From Nitriliruptorales bacterium (GTDB lineage: Bacteria; Actinomycetota; Nitriliruptoria; Nitriliruptorales; Nitriliruptoraceae), in the NCBI GenBank assembly GCA_024637135.1, contig JAGXFT010000150.1:1-35811 (forward strand): DNA of 35,811 nt. Reading direction: 5' to 3'. Each line of letters starts with the position of its first letter. Position 1 is the stretch's first letter. The position numbers were made by a program, and so were the translations under genes. The notes beneath the pieces are model-generated. The model saw nothing but the letters and a program-made list of their open reading frames with translations, did no database searches and was not told the origin of the DNA. Below are positions 17,380 through 26,793 of the stretch, piece by piece.

Positions 17380-19107
17380 ATGCACATCCTGTCTGCCTCG
17401 CAGCTCCGCCACGGCTACGACGGTCGGACACTCTTCGACGGGTTGTCGTTCGGGCTGTCGGACACCGACGAGGTCGCCATCATCGGACCGAACGGGTCCG
17501 GGAAGTCGACCCTCCTGCAGATCCTGGCGGGCGAACTCACGCCCGACGCGGGGTCGGTCACGGTCAACAACGACGCCCGGATCGTGCACCTCGCCCAGCG
17601 CCCGGACCTGGCCGACGACGCCACGGCGCTGGAGGCCGCGGTGGCCGCCGCCGACGTGCGACCGCACGAGGCCGAGGCACTGCTCGACCAGTTCGGCATC
17701 GATCCGGGGATCACCATGGGCCGACTGTCGGGTGGCCAGCGTCGTCGGGTCAGCCTGGTGGGCGCGCTGGTCACGCCGTGCGAACTGCTGGTGCTGGACG
17801 AGCCGACCAACCACCTCGACGCGGACGCCATCGAACGCCTGGAGGACCACCTCGGTCGACGCTCCGGGGCACTGGCGCTGGTGACCCACGACCGCTACCT
17901 GCTGGAACGGGTGACGACGCGGCTGCTGGACCTCCACGACGAGCCCACGTGGGTGGACGGTTCCTACCGGGACGCCCTCGCGGCACGCGAGCACCGCGCC
18001 TCCGTCCACGACCGGGCCGCACGGGCCCGCCGCAGTCAACTGCGGCGGGAACTGGCGTGGCTCCAGCGGGCACCGAAGGCACGCGGCACCAAGGCCGACC
18101 ACCGGGTCGACCAGGCCCATCGGCTGCAGTCCCAGGTCGCGGCCGACGCGGTCGACGACGACCGCGAGTTGGCGTTCCCGACCGGACGGCGACGGCTGGG
18201 CACCAAGGTCCTGGAGGTCGCCGACCTCGCGATCGAGCGCGGCGGGACCACCATCCTCGAGCCGACCGACCTGGTGCTCGGACGCGGTGACCGGATCGGG
18301 GTCGTCGGCAGCAACGGGGCCGGCAAGTCGTCCCTGCTGGCGACCCTGCACGGGGACCTCGAACCGACGGGCGGAGTCGTCGACTGGGGGCCGACGGTCG
18401 AACGCGCGATGTACCGCCAGGAGGCCCGCACGGCTCCCAGTGGGACCACCGTGCTGGACACGGTCACCGCGATCGCGTCGTTCGTCCCCATGGCGGACGG
18501 CTCGCAGTTGCCCGCCGCCCTTCTGGCCGAGCGCTTCGGTTTCGACGACCGCCTGGCACGCACCGCCGTGGAGGACCTGTCCGGCGGCGAACGGCGCCGC
18601 CTGGCGCTGCTGCACCTGTTGGTGGCGGCCCCCAACGTGATCCTGCTCGACGAACCCACCAACGACCTCGACCTCGACACCCTGCGCGCGCTGGAGCACC
18701 ACCTCGAGGGCTTCGACGGGACCCTGGTGGTGGCGTCCCACGACCGCTTCCTGCTCGACCGGGTGACCGACCGCATGCTGGCGGTCCATGACGGCCGGTT
18801 GGTCCACGTGGCCGACTGGGCCGCGTACCGCCGGTTGCTGGACGGCCCGTCGACCACGCCGGCACGTGCGCGCGCGCCGTCCAGCCCACCCCGCGACGAC
18901 AATCGCGAACGCCAACGACAACGACGTGACCGGCTGGCCCTGGAACGACGGATGGAACGCCTCGGTCGGGCGGTGGACGCGCTGCAGGCGTCGCTGGCGG
19001 CAGCCGGGTCCGATGCCGAGGCGGCGACGAAACTGCACGCAGACCTGGTGGTGATCCGCACCGAACTGGCCGAGGTCGAGGAGCAGTGGCTGGAGGCCAG
19101 CGTGTGA
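17380..19107 (+). CDS. ABC-F family ATP-binding protein
   Basis: 575 aa; two NBDs: GPNGSGKST/LSGGQRRRVSL/LLVLDEPTNHLD and GSNGAGKSS/LSGGERRRLAL/VILLDEPTNDLD; no TM; C-terminal coiled coil. Confidence 0.93.
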   Translation: MHILSASQLRHGYDGRTLFDGLSFGLSDTDEVAIIGPNGSGKSTLLQILAGELTPDAGSVTVNNDARIVHLAQRPDLADDATALEAAVAAADVRPHEAEALLDQFGIDPGITMGRLSGGQRRRVSLVGALVTPCELLVLDEPTNHLDADAIERLEDHLGRRSGALALVTHDRYLLERVTTRLLDLHDEPTWVDGSYRDALAAREHRASVHDRAARARRSQLRRELAWLQRAPKARGTKADHRVDQAHRLQSQVAADAVDDDRELAFPTGRRRLGTKVLEVADLAIERGGTTILEPTDLVLGRGDRIGVVGSNGAGKSSLLATLHGDLEPTGGVVDWGPTVERAMYRQEARTAPSGTTVLDTVTAIASFVPMADGSQLPAALLAERFGFDDRLARTAVEDLSGGERRRLALLHLLVAAPNVILLDEPTNDLDLDTLRALEHHLEGFDGTLVVASHDRFLLDRVTDRMLAVHDGRLVHVADWAAYRRLLDGPSTTPARARAPSSPPRDDNRERQRQRRDRLALERRMERLGRAVDALQASLAAAGSDAEAATKLHADLVVIRTELAEVEEQWLEASV

Positions 19108-20120
19108 GCGGCCCGCACGCGACCCCTGCCGACGCGACCCCTGCCGACGTGGCCCCCACGACCGCGACGGGCACGCGGCGTGCGCTGCTGCTGCTGGTCG
19201 TGGCCGTGCTGGCCGTGTCGACCTCGGCGGTGCTCGCGACGTGGCTGCTGGGCGATCCGCCGGAGCCGGGCCGTGGCATCAGCGTCGCCCTGTGGCGCTG
19301 CCTGGGCGGGGCCGTCGCCCTGGCCGTGGCGGCGCGGGGACGCTCGATCCGCCTGTCCCGCCACCAGTGGGCCTGGCTGACGGGTTCCGGCGCACTCCTG
19401 GGGCTGCACTTCGCGCTGTTCCACCTGGCCCTGGCGTACACGTCGGTGGCCGCGGTGACCACGCTGGTGACGGCAATGCCGATCTTCGTGGCCCTGGGCG
19501 CGTGGGCGTGGCTGGGCGAACCGGCGAGCCGGACGACGCTGGTGGGAATGGCCCTCACGGTCGTGGCCGGCACCGCCCTGACCGCCACGGACGTGGTCGC
19601 CAGCCTGCGACCGTCGGTCCTGCGAGGCGACCTGTTGGCATTGGCGGCCGCGGTCGTCATCGCCGGGTCACTGTTGATCGCCCGGCGCGAACGGGGTGCG
19701 GTGCCCGCGGGCCAGTACTCCGCGGTCGTGTTCGGCACGGCGGCAGGGGCGCTGCTGCTGCTGGCGGTGGTCACGGGGGCACCGCTGGTGCCCTGGCGTG
19801 GGCTCGAGTGGCTGGCGATCGCGGGGATGGTCGTGGGGCCGCAACTGCTGGGCCACTTCCTGTTGCAGACGGTGCTCGCGGACCTCGAGCCGACGGTCGT
19901 GTCGACGGCGATCCTGGCCGAACCCGTGCTGGGCTCGCTGCTGGCGTGGTGGATGCTCGGCCAGGTGCCGCCGATCGGCCTGCTCGCCACCGGGCCGCTG
20001 GTGCTGCTGGGGGTCGGCATCGCGGCCCGGGGCGCGGCACGGACGCGCGACCATCAGCCCTCGGAGTCGCTGCTGCTGGGTGCCGACGGGGCAGCCAGGC
20101 TGCAGTCCGAGAAGTCGTAG
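19104..20120 (+). CDS. DMT superfamily (EamA) transporter
   Basis: GTG at 19104 overlapping the upstream stop; about 10 TM segments; EamA-like repeats (WAWLTGSGALLGLHFALFHLALAYTSVAAVTTLVTAMPIFVALGAWAWLGEPASRTTLVGM). Confidence 0.87.
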   Translation: MSGPHATPADATPADVAPTTATGTRRALLLLVVAVLAVSTSAVLATWLLGDPPEPGRGISVALWRCLGGAVALAVAARGRSIRLSRHQWAWLTGSGALLGLHFALFHLALAYTSVAAVTTLVTAMPIFVALGAWAWLGEPASRTTLVGMALTVVAGTALTATDVVASLRPSVLRGDLLALAAAVVIAGSLLIARRERGAVPAGQYSAVVFGTAAGALLLLAVVTGAPLVPWRGLEWLAIAGMVVGPQLLGHFLLQTVLADLEPTVVSTAILAEPVLGSLLAWWMLGQVPPIGLLATGPLVLLGVGIAARGAARTRDHQPSESLLLGADGAARLQSEKS

Positions 20121-21241
20121 GCCGCACCGCTGCCACCCGGTTCGAAGGTCACCGGGTCGGTCACCTCCGCCCCGTCCTCGTCGGTGGCCAGGAACCGCAC
20201 CAGCGCGCGGTAGAGACCCTCGGCGTAGGCCTGGCGGAACTCGTCGGTCCGGGCCATGGCCTCGCCTGCGGGGCGGGACAGGTACAGCCCCTCGGTGATC
20301 ACGGCCGGCACGCCGGCCTCCTGGAGCACCGTGTAGTAGTCCGTGCCGTCCGGGTCGGCGCGCCCGATGGTCCCGCGCGAGGTGGTGCCCTGCCAACTGT
20401 CGGCCAACGGGTCGAGCGAGCGACGCAGTTCCTCCAGGACCAGGCCGGCCAGGCGCGACGAGGCGTCGTCGTCGACCGAGAACAGCACCTCGACCGGGGG
20501 ATCGTCGAAGGTGGACGTGTCGCCGGCGTTGTGGTGCACCGACACCAGCGCATCGGCATCCGCGCGGGCCGCCAACTGGCCGCGGAACGTCAACGAGGTG
20601 CGCTGGTCACCACGGACGTCGTCGTCGGGATCGCGCGTCATCAGCACCGCCGAGACCGCCGGCCACTGGTCCCCCGACGAGACGCCGCCGGTGTCGGGGT
20701 CGATGTCGTTGGCGCGCGTGAGCAGGTCCCGCAGGCGGTCGGCCACGGCCAGGTTCACCTCGGACTCGGTCAGGCCGTCCGGGCCGATCGCGCCCGCGTC
20801 GGCCCCGCCATGGCCGGCGTCCACGACCACGACCGCACCCGCCAGGCCAGGTCCCCGTTCGGTCAGCGGCCTCGACACGTCGTCGGCAGCCACCCAGCCC
20901 GGTCGGTCGCAGTGGGTGTCCACGAGGTACCCGCCGTCTGTCTCCCCGACGATCGGCCACGTCAGGCCCGCCGCCGCGACCTCGTCCACCACGCCGTCGG
21001 CCGCGTCCCGCAGCGGCGTCCCCGACTCGGCGGTCACCACCCAGGCGGCCGGTGCGCCCGCCGGGGCCGGTGCCCCCGTCGACGTGGTCGTCGGCGTCGA
21101 CGTCGGCGCGGCCGGCGCACCGGACGGCGACGGTGCCGGTGCGGCCACTCCCCGTTGCGCACTCGGGTCGGTGGCGGTGGCCGCGACCATGACGGCCACC
21201 ACGCACACCGCGGCGAGGCCGAGGCCCAGTCGCTCGGGCAT
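20054..21241 (-). CDS. N-acetylmuramoyl-L-alanine amidase (Amidase_3)
   Basis: VVVDAGHGGADAGAIGPDGLTESEVNLAVADRLRDLL, DALVSVHHNAG, VPAVITEGLYLS; N-terminal hydrophobic anchor and P/T-rich linker. Confidence 0.9.
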   Translation of the reverse strand: MPERLGLGLAAVCVVAVMVAATATDPSAQRGVAAPAPSPSGAPAAPTSTPTTTSTGAPAPAGAPAAWVVTAESGTPLRDAADGVVDEVAAAGLTWPIVGETDGGYLVDTHCDRPGWVAADDVSRPLTERGPGLAGAVVVVDAGHGGADAGAIGPDGLTESEVNLAVADRLRDLLTRANDIDPDTGGVSSGDQWPAVSAVLMTRDPDDDVRGDQRTSLTFRGQLAARADADALVSVHHNAGDTSTFDDPPVEVLFSVDDDASSRLAGLVLEELRRSLDPLADSWQGTTSRGTIGRADPDGTDYYTVLQEAGVPAVITEGLYLSRPAGEAMARTDEFRQAYAEGLYRALVRFLATDEDGAEVTDPVTFEPGGSGAAYDFSDCSLAAPSAPSSSDSEG

Positions 21242-21699
21242 CAGAAGATCAGTGGGAGGTTGGACGCCGCCTCGCCGACACCGACGATGGCACCCAGCAC
21301 CCGGCGCTCGCGGGCGGCCGCCTCCAGTCGGGCGGCGACCTGCTTCGGAGTGTCATCCGGATCGATGCCCAGCCCGTGGCCGGCCACCAACATCGTGCCC
21401 TTCAACTGGCGCGCCGCATCCAGCCAGGCGGCGTCGACGCCGGCCCGGTCCATGCGCAGCAGGCGGTCGCCGTCCTCGGACTCCAACCGCAACTCGCCCG
21501 ACTCCAGGATCCACCCCAGGCGGGCGCCACGCGGCAGGTCGGTGCCGAAGAAGGCCTCGAGCACGACCAGTCCCGCCTCCATCAGTGAGCGGTACAGGCC
21601 GGTTTCCAGCACCGGGCCGGCGGGCGCCGACCCCTCGATGTCCAGCGCCAGCAACGGCTGGCCCCGGACCACCAGGAAGCGAGCGGCAGCCATGGACAC
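21241..21699 (-). CDS. hypothetical protein, coupled (overlapping stop/start) to the downstream amidase
   Basis: 152 aa MSMAAARFLVVRGQPLLALDIEGSAPAGPVLETGLYRSLMEAG...; TGATG overlap at 21239-21243; no recognised family. Confidence 0.7.
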   Translation of the reverse strand: MSMAAARFLVVRGQPLLALDIEGSAPAGPVLETGLYRSLMEAGLVVLEAFFGTDLPRGARLGWILESGELRLESEDGDRLLRMDRAGVDAAWLDAARQLKGTMLVAGHGLGIDPDDTPKQVAARLEAAARERRVLGAIVGVGEAASNLPLIF

Positions 21700-21845
21700 G
21701 ACGCGACTCCGAGGTGTTGGGCGAGGTGGCAGGACCGCGGCGGACGGCTGCCGGCGCGGGGACGGGCAGGCCGCGACGGTCGGGCCGGGACACCTGCAGG
21801 GTACTGGTCACGGATACGGTGCCGACCGACGGGCGACGGAGGAAC

Positions 21846-22937
21846 GTGACGGTGGTGCACCTGCTGGCCGTGGACGGCAACTCCATGGCCCACCGGGCCT
21901 GGCATGCGATCCGCGAGTCCGAGGACGCCACCGGCGCCTTCGTGCTGGGCGGGATGATGACGTTGATGTCCAGCGTGTGGCACCACGGCCCCTTCGACGC
22001 CGTGTTCGTGGCCTTCGACGACGAGGTCAACGCCCGCAAGGAATGGCACCCGACCTACAAGGCCGACCGGCACACCGACGACGACCTGCGCACGCGCCTG
22101 CGCGCGTTGCCGGACCACTTCGCCGCCGCCGGGATCGCCACGGCCGTCGAACCGGGCATCGAGGCCGACGACCTGCTCGCCGCCGTGACGGTCGAGGCCA
22201 CGCGCCGGGGCTGGCGCACCGACGTGCTGTCGGGTGACCGCGACCTGCTCCCGCTGGTCGACGACCACGTCCGCCTGCTGCGTCCGCGGGCGACGATGGG
22301 TGACCTGCTGGCCTACGACCCCGGACTGGTCCGGTCGGAGTACGGCGTCGAGCCGTCCGCCTACCGCCACCTCGCCGCACTGCGGGGGGATCCGTCCGAC
22401 GGCCTGCCCGGGGTGGACGGCATCGGCGCCAAGACCGCCGCCCGCCTCTTGGCCGACCACGGCACCCTCGACGAGCTCTACGCCAACCTGTGCTACCTGT
22501 CCCCGCGCGACGAGCGGGCGCTGCGGGCCGGTCGGGCCCTCGCCAGGGCCAACCTCGAGGTGATGACCCCGATCGAGGTGGCCGTCGACCTCGACGCGGT
22601 CGGGCCGTTGGACGTCGAGCGCGCGCGCGCCGTGCTGGACGGCCTGGACCAGGAACGGGCCGGCCGGCGGCTGGCCCACCACCTCACGCTCGCCTCGCTC
22701 GACCAGGTCCCGCCGCCCGACGGCCGTGCCCCGGTCCCCGACGACGACGTCCCGTGGCCGGAACACGAACCGCCCCGATCCCACGACCACGACGACCGCC
22801 CTGCCAACGACGAGCCCGCGTCCGCCGACGGCGACGAACTCGATCTCGGGGTGGTGGGCGAGGCCGGGCACGACGCCGTCGACGCCGACCGTGCGGTCCC
22901 GGACCGCGGCGAACAGCCGGCCCTCTTCCCGGCCTGA
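21846..22937 (+). CDS. stand-alone 5'-3' exonuclease (PIN/H3TH 5'-exonuclease domains) with long acidic tail
   Basis: HLLAVDGNSMAHRAWHA, GIEADDLLAAV, VLSGDRDLLPLV, GDPSDGLPGVDGIGAKTAARLLADHG; C-terminal D/P/H-rich tail ending GEQPALFPA. Start GTG 21846. Confidence 0.88.
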   Translation: MTVVHLLAVDGNSMAHRAWHAIRESEDATGAFVLGGMMTLMSSVWHHGPFDAVFVAFDDEVNARKEWHPTYKADRHTDDDLRTRLRALPDHFAAAGIATAVEPGIEADDLLAAVTVEATRRGWRTDVLSGDRDLLPLVDDHVRLLRPRATMGDLLAYDPGLVRSEYGVEPSAYRHLAALRGDPSDGLPGVDGIGAKTAARLLADHGTLDELYANLCYLSPRDERALRAGRALARANLEVMTPIEVAVDLDAVGPLDVERARAVLDGLDQERAGRRLAHHLTLASLDQVPPPDGRAPVPDDDVPWPEHEPPRSHDHDDRPANDEPASADGDELDLGVVGEAGHDAVDADRAVPDRGEQPALFPA

Positions 22938-23061
22938 CGACGGTTTCCACTGTTTCCCCGGTCGCCGTCGGAGGCCGCCCGGACCAGCCATACTGTCGGA
23001 GGTCGCCGCCGGGTGCATCGGCGCACGTCCTGACTTTCCGACCACACCGAGGGATCACGAG

Positions 23062-23694
23062 ATGGCCATCCGCCTGGGCGACGTCGCCCCTGACTTCACC
23101 GCCGACACCACCGAGGGCGAACTCGCCTTCCACGACTGGAAGGGCGACTCCTGGGCCGTCCTGTTCTCGCACCCGGCCGACTTCACCCCCGTGTGCACGA
23201 CCGAACTGGGTCGCGTCGCCGCACTCAAGGACGAGTTCGCCGCTCGCGACACCAAGGTCATCGCGCTGTCGGTCGACGGGTTGGGCGACCACGAGACCTG
23301 GAGTGCCGACATCGCCGACACCCAGGGCACCGCGCTCAACTACCCGTTGATTGCCGACGAGGACCAGTCGATCGCGCAGGCCTACGACATGATCCACCCG
23401 AACGCGGACTCAACGCACACCGTGCGGTCCGTGTTCGTCATCGGGCCCGACAACACCGTGCGCCTGACCCTGACCTACCCGCCCGCCACCGGCCGCAACT
23501 TCGACGAGATCCTGCGGGTCATCGACTCGTTGCAGTTGACCGCCACCCAGGGCCTGGCCACGCCGGTCGACTGGACCGCCGGGGACCGCGTGATCGTCAC
23601 GCCCGGCGTGACCACCGAGGACGCCAAGGAGCGCTTCGCGAACTTCGAGGAGGTTCGCCCCTACCTCCGCTACGTCGACGCCCCGGCCGGCTGA
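23062..23694 (+). CDS. peroxiredoxin (1-Cys/Prx6-like)
   Basis: LGDVAPDFTADTTEGELAFHDWKGDSWAVLFSHPADFTPVCTTELGRVAALKDEF...; long C-terminal Prx6-type domain. Confidence 0.93.
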   Translation: MAIRLGDVAPDFTADTTEGELAFHDWKGDSWAVLFSHPADFTPVCTTELGRVAALKDEFAARDTKVIALSVDGLGDHETWSADIADTQGTALNYPLIADEDQSIAQAYDMIHPNADSTHTVRSVFVIGPDNTVRLTLTYPPATGRNFDEILRVIDSLQLTATQGLATPVDWTAGDRVIVTPGVTTEDAKERFANFEEVRPYLRYVDAPAG

Positions 23695-23714
23695 CGCCTG
23701 CCCCTGCACCCGAC

Positions 23715-23741
23715 GGCCCGACCGGTCTCGCCGGTCGGGCC
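23715..23741 (+). terminator. strong hairpin downstream of peroxiredoxin, likely terminator
   Basis: Perfect 11-bp stem GGCCCGACCGG-TCTCG-CCGGTCGGGCC starting 21 nt after the stop; followed by TCGTCGTGT, not a pure T-tract. Confidence 0.75.
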
Positions 23742-23814
23742 TCGTCGTGTCCAGCCCACCACCGGGCGGGGCGCCGGGCCGTAGGATCGGGCGACACCGG
23801 ACTCGGGGGGACCA

Positions 23815-24201
23815 ATGGCGCGTGACCACCTCAGCACCGGGTCGACCTTCGAAGCCGAGGTCGGCTACAGCCGGGCGGTCGTGGACGGCGACTGGGTCTT
23901 CGTGGCCGGCACCAGCGGGTTCGACGACGACACGATGACGATCGTCGACGACGTCGAGGCACAGTGTGCCCGTGCCCTGGCCACCATCGCCGACGTGCTG
24001 GCACGGGCCGGATCCGGCCTCGACGACGTCGTCCGGGTGCGCTACCTGCTGCCCGACGCGGACGACTTCCCGCCGTGCTGGCCGTTGCTGCGGGCGGCCT
24101 TCGCCACGGCCCGCCCCGCGGCCACCATGATGGTGGTTGGCCTCGCCGACCCACGCATGCGGATCGAGGTGGAGGTCACCGCCCGCCGACGCGGGGCGTG
24201 A
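23815..24201 (+). CDS. RidA family protein (reactive imine/enamine deaminase-like)
   Basis: YSRAVVDGDWVFVAGTSGFD, DVEAQCARALATIADVLARAGSGLDDVVRVRYLLPD, RPAATMMVVGLADPRMRIEVEVTA. Confidence 0.87.
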   Translation: MARDHLSTGSTFEAEVGYSRAVVDGDWVFVAGTSGFDDDTMTIVDDVEAQCARALATIADVLARAGSGLDDVVRVRYLLPDADDFPPCWPLLRAAFATARPAATMMVVGLADPRMRIEVEVTARRRGA

Positions 24202-25136
24202 CGACCACCCGGACGATCGTGCTGGATCGTCCCCTGGACCTGCGCGCGACCCTCGGCGGCCTGCTGGTGGGTCGCGGTGACCCCACCATGCGCCTGGACG
24301 CGACCACGATGGTCCGTGCCACTCGCACGCCCGACGGTCCGGCCACGCTGCGGCTGGACCTCGACCAGGACGCCTCGGTGGTCACCGCCCGGGCCGCCGG
24401 GCCCGGCGCCACCCACGCGCTCGAGACCGCGCCTGCGCTGGCCGGTGTCGACGACGACCGCACCGGCTTCGACCCGACCAGCCACGAGATCGTGGCGCGG
24501 TTGGACGCCCGTCGCCCGGGTTTCCGGATCGGTCGGACGGGCCGCGTGGTCGACGTGTTGCTGCCCACCATCCTGGCCCAGAAGGTGACCGGGACCGAGG
24601 CCGTGCGGGCATTCCAGCACCTGACGTTGGTCGCGGGGGAACCGGCCCCCACCAGCCCGGACGTCCCGGACCTGCTGCTGCCTCCCGACCCGGCATGGCT
24701 GGCCCACACCCCCACCTGGCAGTACACGGCCGCCGGCGTCGACCGCTCCCGGGCCGTCACCATCATCGAGTCGCACCGACGGCTGGCCCGGTTGGAGGAA
24801 GCCGTCGCGATGGACCCCGATGACGCGCGCGCCCGGCTGACCGCGATCCGCGGGATCGGTCCCTGGACGGCCGCGATCATCGAACGTCATGCCCGGGGGG
24901 ACCCCGACGCGGTCGAGGTCGGTGACTTCCACCTCCCCAACACGGTCGCGTGGACACTGGTGCGCGAACCCCGAGCCGACGACGACCGCATGCTGGAACT
25001 CCTGGCCCCGTTCGCCGGCCACCGCGGGCGGGTGGCCCGACTGTGCGAGTTGGCGGGTTCCTTCGCCCCGCGACGCGGGCCCCGCCACGCGCCTCGTCGC
25101 TTCGGCCAGCGCCGGCCGCCTCGTCCGGGAGGCTGA
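24198..25136 (+). CDS. AlkA-like DNA-3-methyladenine glycosylase (HhH-GPD)
   Basis: GTG at 24198 overlapping the RidA stop; ILAQKVTGTEA, LTAIRGIGPWTAAIIERHARGDPDAVEVGDFHLPNTVAW (HhH and catalytic Asp region). Confidence 0.85.
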   Translation: MTTTRTIVLDRPLDLRATLGGLLVGRGDPTMRLDATTMVRATRTPDGPATLRLDLDQDASVVTARAAGPGATHALETAPALAGVDDDRTGFDPTSHEIVARLDARRPGFRIGRTGRVVDVLLPTILAQKVTGTEAVRAFQHLTLVAGEPAPTSPDVPDLLLPPDPAWLAHTPTWQYTAAGVDRSRAVTIIESHRRLARLEEAVAMDPDDARARLTAIRGIGPWTAAIIERHARGDPDAVEVGDFHLPNTVAWTLVREPRADDDRMLELLAPFAGHRGRVARLCELAGSFAPRRGPRHAPRRFGQRRPPRPGG

Positions 25137-25137
25137 C

Positions 25138-26793
25138 TCAGCGCGGGCAGCGCCGGCGCCAGCCGTCGCTGCCCAACGGCGGCCCCGGGTCGTCGGCCGT
25201 CGCCGTGACCACGAGGCGCTCGGTCTCGGGCGTGGGCGCGTCGGTGGCGGTCGGCGCCGCGGCGTCCGGCGACGGCTCGACCGGCACTCGCACCACCCGG
25301 GTCCGCCGGCAGCGGTCGAGGGCGTCGGTCAGCACCAGCGCGAGTTCGTCACCCAGCACGGACGCGCGGTAGCGGATGTCCGGGTCGACGTCGTTGACGA
25401 GCAGGGCGAAGTGGTACCGGGCGTCGCCCTCGCCCAGCACGTGTCCGGCCAGCCCGCGCACGTCGTCCAGCGTGCCGGTCTTGGCGTACACGCGCCCCTG
25501 CGCGGGGGTCCCGATCAGCCGGCCCTCCAGCGTCCCGGCCTCGCCCGCCACCGGCAGCATGGTGGACCAGGTGCGCCCCCACTGCTCGAACTGGGCCCAG
25601 TCGTTGGTGGCCAACAGGTCGGCGCTGACCCGGTTCGTGCGGGACAACCCCGAGCCGTCCGACAACACGAACCCGGTGGTGTCCACGCCGACGTCGTGCA
25701 GCCCGGCCCGAACGCCGTCTCCGGCCGCCTCCCACGAGCCGTCGCCCACGGCCTCCAGCGCGGCTGCTCGCACCAGGCTGTCGGCGAGGTGGTTGTCGGA
25801 CTCCTGCAGCATGAAGGTCAGCACCTCCGACATCGGCGGCGAGTCGATCGCGGCCACGGGGTTCTGGGCCTGGGTCGGCGCCGTCGCCCGCCGGACACGA
25901 CCGTCGATCACGACACCACGTTCAGCCAGGGCACGCGCGAACAGCACCGCCGTGCGCAGCACCGGGTCGGGTTCCTGCTCGATGCGCACCGACACGGCGC
26001 GCCCGGGGCGGTCGTCCACCTCGACCAGTCGGCCCGTGTCGATGGTCAGCGCGCTGAGGTGGTGGGCGTCGAAGTCCGCGAAGTAGCGCGCCCGCCACCC
26101 GGCCGCCGAGGTGCCGGGTCCGAACGCGGTCCCGTCGCCCACGACGTCGCCGGCGATGCGTCGGACCCCGGCCGCGACCACCGCGTCGGCCAGGTCCTCG
26201 ATGGCACTCGACGGCCGCGACGGGTAGACCCACCGTCGGTAGTCGTCCGACGTCAGGGTGGGGTCGCCGACGCCGCGCAGGACCAGCGCACCGCTGATCG
26301 TGCCGTCCGGCCCGACGGGCTCGGCGCTGGTCGCCGTGGTCGTGAGCGTCCCGGTGGGGCCCAGCGTCGACAACACCGAGCCGGCGGTCAGCGACTTCAT
26401 GGTGGATGCCGGCAGCAGGCCGAGCGCCGCATCCGGTGACGACCACACCGACGTCCCGTCGGCGGCCTGGACGGCGATGGCCACCCGGCCGGCCTCGGTC
26501 AGGTCCGGGAAGCGTGCCAGCACCGCCGCCAGTTCGTCCGCCAGTCGCGGCGGCACCGGGGTCGCCGCTTCCGGGGTCGCCGCTTCCGGGGTGGCCGATT
26601 CGGGGGTCGTCGGGGTGGCCGTGGGGGTGTCCGACGGCACGGGCTGGGCCAGGGCGGAGCCCGTGGAGCCGCTTCCCGCACCGAGGGTGGCCGCGACCAG
26701 CCCGGCCAGGAGCCCGGCGAGCAGTGCGGGACGAGGTCGACCAGGTCCCCTCACGACCGTCGGGCTCGTGGCGTCACCGGGCCACCTCGACAC
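25138..26793 (-). CDS. dacB: D-alanyl-D-alanine carboxypeptidase/endopeptidase (PBP4/DacB family)
   Basis: SxxK LPASTMKSLTAGSVL, SxN ESDNHLADSLVR, KTG YAKTGTLDDVRGLAG; N-terminal signal and (ATPEA)n linker. Start uncertain (GTG 26793 or 26754). Confidence 0.9.
   Translation of the reverse strand: MSRWPGDATSPTVVRGPGRPRPALLAGLLAGLVAATLGAGSGSTGSALAQPVPSDTPTATPTTPESATPEAATPEAATPVPPRLADELAAVLARFPDLTEAGRVAIAVQAADGTSVWSSPDAALGLLPASTMKSLTAGSVLSTLGPTGTLTTTATSAEPVGPDGTISGALVLRGVGDPTLTSDDYRRWVYPSRPSSAIEDLADAVVAAGVRRIAGDVVGDGTAFGPGTSAAGWRARYFADFDAHHLSALTIDTGRLVEVDDRPGRAVSVRIEQEPDPVLRTAVLFARALAERGVVIDGRVRRATAPTQAQNPVAAIDSPPMSEVLTFMLQESDNHLADSLVRAAALEAVGDGSWEAAGDGVRAGLHDVGVDTTGFVLSDGSGLSRTNRVSADLLATNDWAQFEQWGRTWSTMLPVAGEAGTLEGRLIGTPAQGRVYAKTGTLDDVRGLAGHVLGEGDARYHFALLVNDVDPDIRYRASVLGDELALVLTDALDRCRRTRVVRVPVEPSPDAAAPTATDAPTPETERLVVTATADDPGPPLGSDGWRRRCPR

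Noticed and set aside
16327-19038. 903-aa minus-strand ORF
   Set aside because: Only the aldo/keto reductase part (16327-17199) is supported; the rest is antisense to the ABC-F gene.
19113-19142. 15-bp tandem duplication GACCCCTGCCGACGC
   Set aside because: Encodes a small ATPAD repeat at the DMT transporter N-terminus; likely simple slippage with no further signal.
19241-22237. 998-aa plus-strand ORF
   Set aside because: Overlaps the DMT, amidase and exonuclease genes out of frame; R/G/A-rich shadow translation.
26560-26640. Tandem GGGGTCGCCGCTTCC repeats as a regulatory element
   Set aside because: They lie inside the DacB-like gene and encode an (ATPEA)n extracytoplasmic linker, a common low-complexity feature.
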